A stretch of 64,000 nt of DNA from Gammaproteobacteria bacterium (GTDB lineage Bacteria; Pseudomonadota; Gammaproteobacteria; Steroidobacterales; Steroidobacteraceae). Shown one piece after another: positions 63,426 to 64,000 of the stretch. Made by a program: the position numbers and the translations under genes. The notes under the pieces are model-generated. The model saw nothing but the letters and a program-made list of their open reading frames with translations. It was not told where the DNA came from and made no database searches. Each line of letters starts with the position of its first letter. Position 1 is the first letter of the stretch. Location: contig JANXZG010000135.1 of NCBI GenBank assembly GCA_025355645.1, positions 41,554-105,553 on the forward strand, given 5' to 3'.

Positions 63426-63767
63426 ATGAAAAAGAAAACACTGCAATTTGGGAGCGGCTTCAGGGTCGTGCTCGGCAATCCGCGCGTGCAAGCCGCTCAA
63501 ATGGTACTTGCCCCGGGGAGCTCGGAAGGCGGCCCTAAAAATCGCCATGGACGCGTGGATCAGTGGCTCCTGGTGGTGGCCGGCATCGGAGTTGCAATCG
63601 TGAACGAGCGGCGCCACCCCCTGAAACGGCATACCCTGCTCCTGATCGAGCATGGCGACAGGCACGAGATCCGCAATACCGGGCATCGCCCGCTCAAGAC
63701 TTTGAATTTCTATTCGCCGCCTGGTTACACGCAAGGCGGAAATGAGCTGCCGGCGGCGAAGCCCTGA
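63426..63767 (+). CDS. Small cupin-domain protein
   Basis: 113 residues forming a single cupin barrel. Motif-1-like GGPKNRHGRVDQWLLVVAG and motif-2-like LLLIEHGDRHEIRNTGHRPL carry the histidines that usually bind a metal. LNFYSPPGYTQGGNELP ends the fold. GGAG four bases before the ATG supports the start. It is divergent from the hybrid kinase with 188 bases between, which contains no recognisable gene. Function unknown; perhaps a sensor or sugar/small-molecule binding protein. Confidence 0.85.
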   Translation: MKKKTLQFGSGFRVVLGNPRVQAAQMVLAPGSSEGGPKNRHGRVDQWLLVVAGIGVAIVNERRHPLKRHTLLLIEHGDRHEIRNTGHRPLKTLNFYSPPGYTQGGNELPAAKP

Positions 63768-64000
63768 TCTGTATATGAAGAGGCGCTCTTGAAGGCGTTG
63801 CAGAAACATCCTGCCAACTGCGGATGAGTCGAACGCCGCCGCCGCAGCTTTTTTCTCCCCGCCCGGACAGAAATATAGATCCTTCATTTAATTTTGAATC
63901 GATGGGCTTTCATTTCCGCTGGCGAACCAGTGATTCCGCTCCGGGCTTAACAACGCGCGGGCCGATCGGGTGCCAGATCGGCTCCCGATCGGCGCGGTTC
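63768..64000. other. Gene-poor right end
   Basis: No gene is recognised in these 233 bases. A pyrimidine run (CAGCTTTTTTCTCCCC) and an AT-rich patch (TTCATTTAATTTTGAATC) could belong to promoter or terminator regions, but no consensus is clear. The inverted repeat at 63961-63993 is listed separately. Confidence 0.5.
63961..63993. repeat. Perfect 10-base inverted repeat with GATCGG repeats
   Basis: GCCGATCGGG (63961-63970) and CCCGATCGGC (63984-63993) are exact complements around a 13-base spacer that holds a third GATCGG. It lies about 190 bases after the cupin stop at the window edge. It may be a terminator hairpin or an operator of a gene outside the window. Confidence 0.6.

Noticed and set aside
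63234..63887. 217-codon open frame on the minus strand across the cupin gene
   Set aside because: It runs opposite to the cupin, which has a good ribosome site and clear fold. The translation shows no family features and many Arg/Ser/Ala residues typical of a high-GC shadow frame.

Overview
The window is a dense, high-GC bacterial chromosome segment. It carries no mobile element, phage gene or CRISPR array. The gene set (queA/tgt, zapE, yaeQ, yceH, dsbC-xerD, the 180-kDa NAD-glutamate dehydrogenase, fdxA, TonB-dependent uptake) points to an aerobic, Gram-negative gammaproteobacterium, possibly near the Xanthomonadales/Nevskiales/Steroidobacter group; that placement is inference. No gene-free stretch reaches 300 bases. 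The largest are 55744-56012, 63768-64000, 63238-63425 and 59239-59424.

Layout. 1-5.1 kb: queuosine genes (tgt, queA), tRNA-Leu(CAA), a Nudix hydrolase, ferredoxin FdxA, DsbC, XerD and a PlsC-type acyltransferase with an apparently non-standard start codon. 5.1-15.8 kb: thiolase, ETF:ubiquinone oxidoreductase, ZapE, a decayed E2 acyltransferase pseudogene, the giant glutamate dehydrogenase, phosphoglycerate mutase and a 2Fe-2S ferredoxin. 15.9-17.4 kb: a TPP riboswitch controlling a PnuT-type thiamine transporter and a probable thiamine kinase. 17.5-25.1 kb: PhzF-like isomerase, an operon of tandem ABC ATPase, TPR protein and lipoprotein, an unknown protein, a fatty acid desaturase, and a TonB receptor behind a cobalamin riboswitch. 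25.1-31 kb: glutathione-dependent formaldehyde oxidation (frmA-fghA), YceH, a TPR protein, a cyclophilin, DUF2721, a PCu(A)C-like copper protein lacking one ligand, and a small Ala-rich secreted protein.

30.7-34.6 kb is a four-gene operon for an ABC transporter with fused permease domains and no substrate-binding protein, an unknown small protein and DUF2127. Then come an Fsr-type MFS pump, GlpK, an acetylpolyamine amidohydrolase-like deacetylase coupled to a Tat-type amidase, a cobalamin-binding-like protein, and a dimethylglycine/sarcosine dehydrogenase. The last is divergent from soxBDAG, which continues into ggt, two unknown secreted proteins and an NPP-type phosphodiesterase. The right end holds YaeQ, a membrane protein with an HEITH motif coupled to cobB, a methyltransferase, GlgX, a sugar-1-phosphate nucleotidyltransferase, a double-kinase hybrid sensor and a cupin.

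How the genes may work together. N-methyl group catabolism (DMGDH, SoxBDAG) releases one-carbon units as formaldehyde or methylene-THF. FrmA/FghA can oxidise free formaldehyde, and ETF-QO can pass electrons to quinone if ETF is encoded elsewhere. Three B12-related loci (riboswitch plus receptor, BtuF-like protein, CobB) suggest cobalamin or cobinamide uptake and remodelling. The thiamine operon suggests salvage.

I see no obvious new defence or mobile system. The best candidates for undescribed biology are the transporter operon without a binding protein, the HEITH membrane protein-cobB pair, and the unknown secreted pair at 49.9-51.0 kb.
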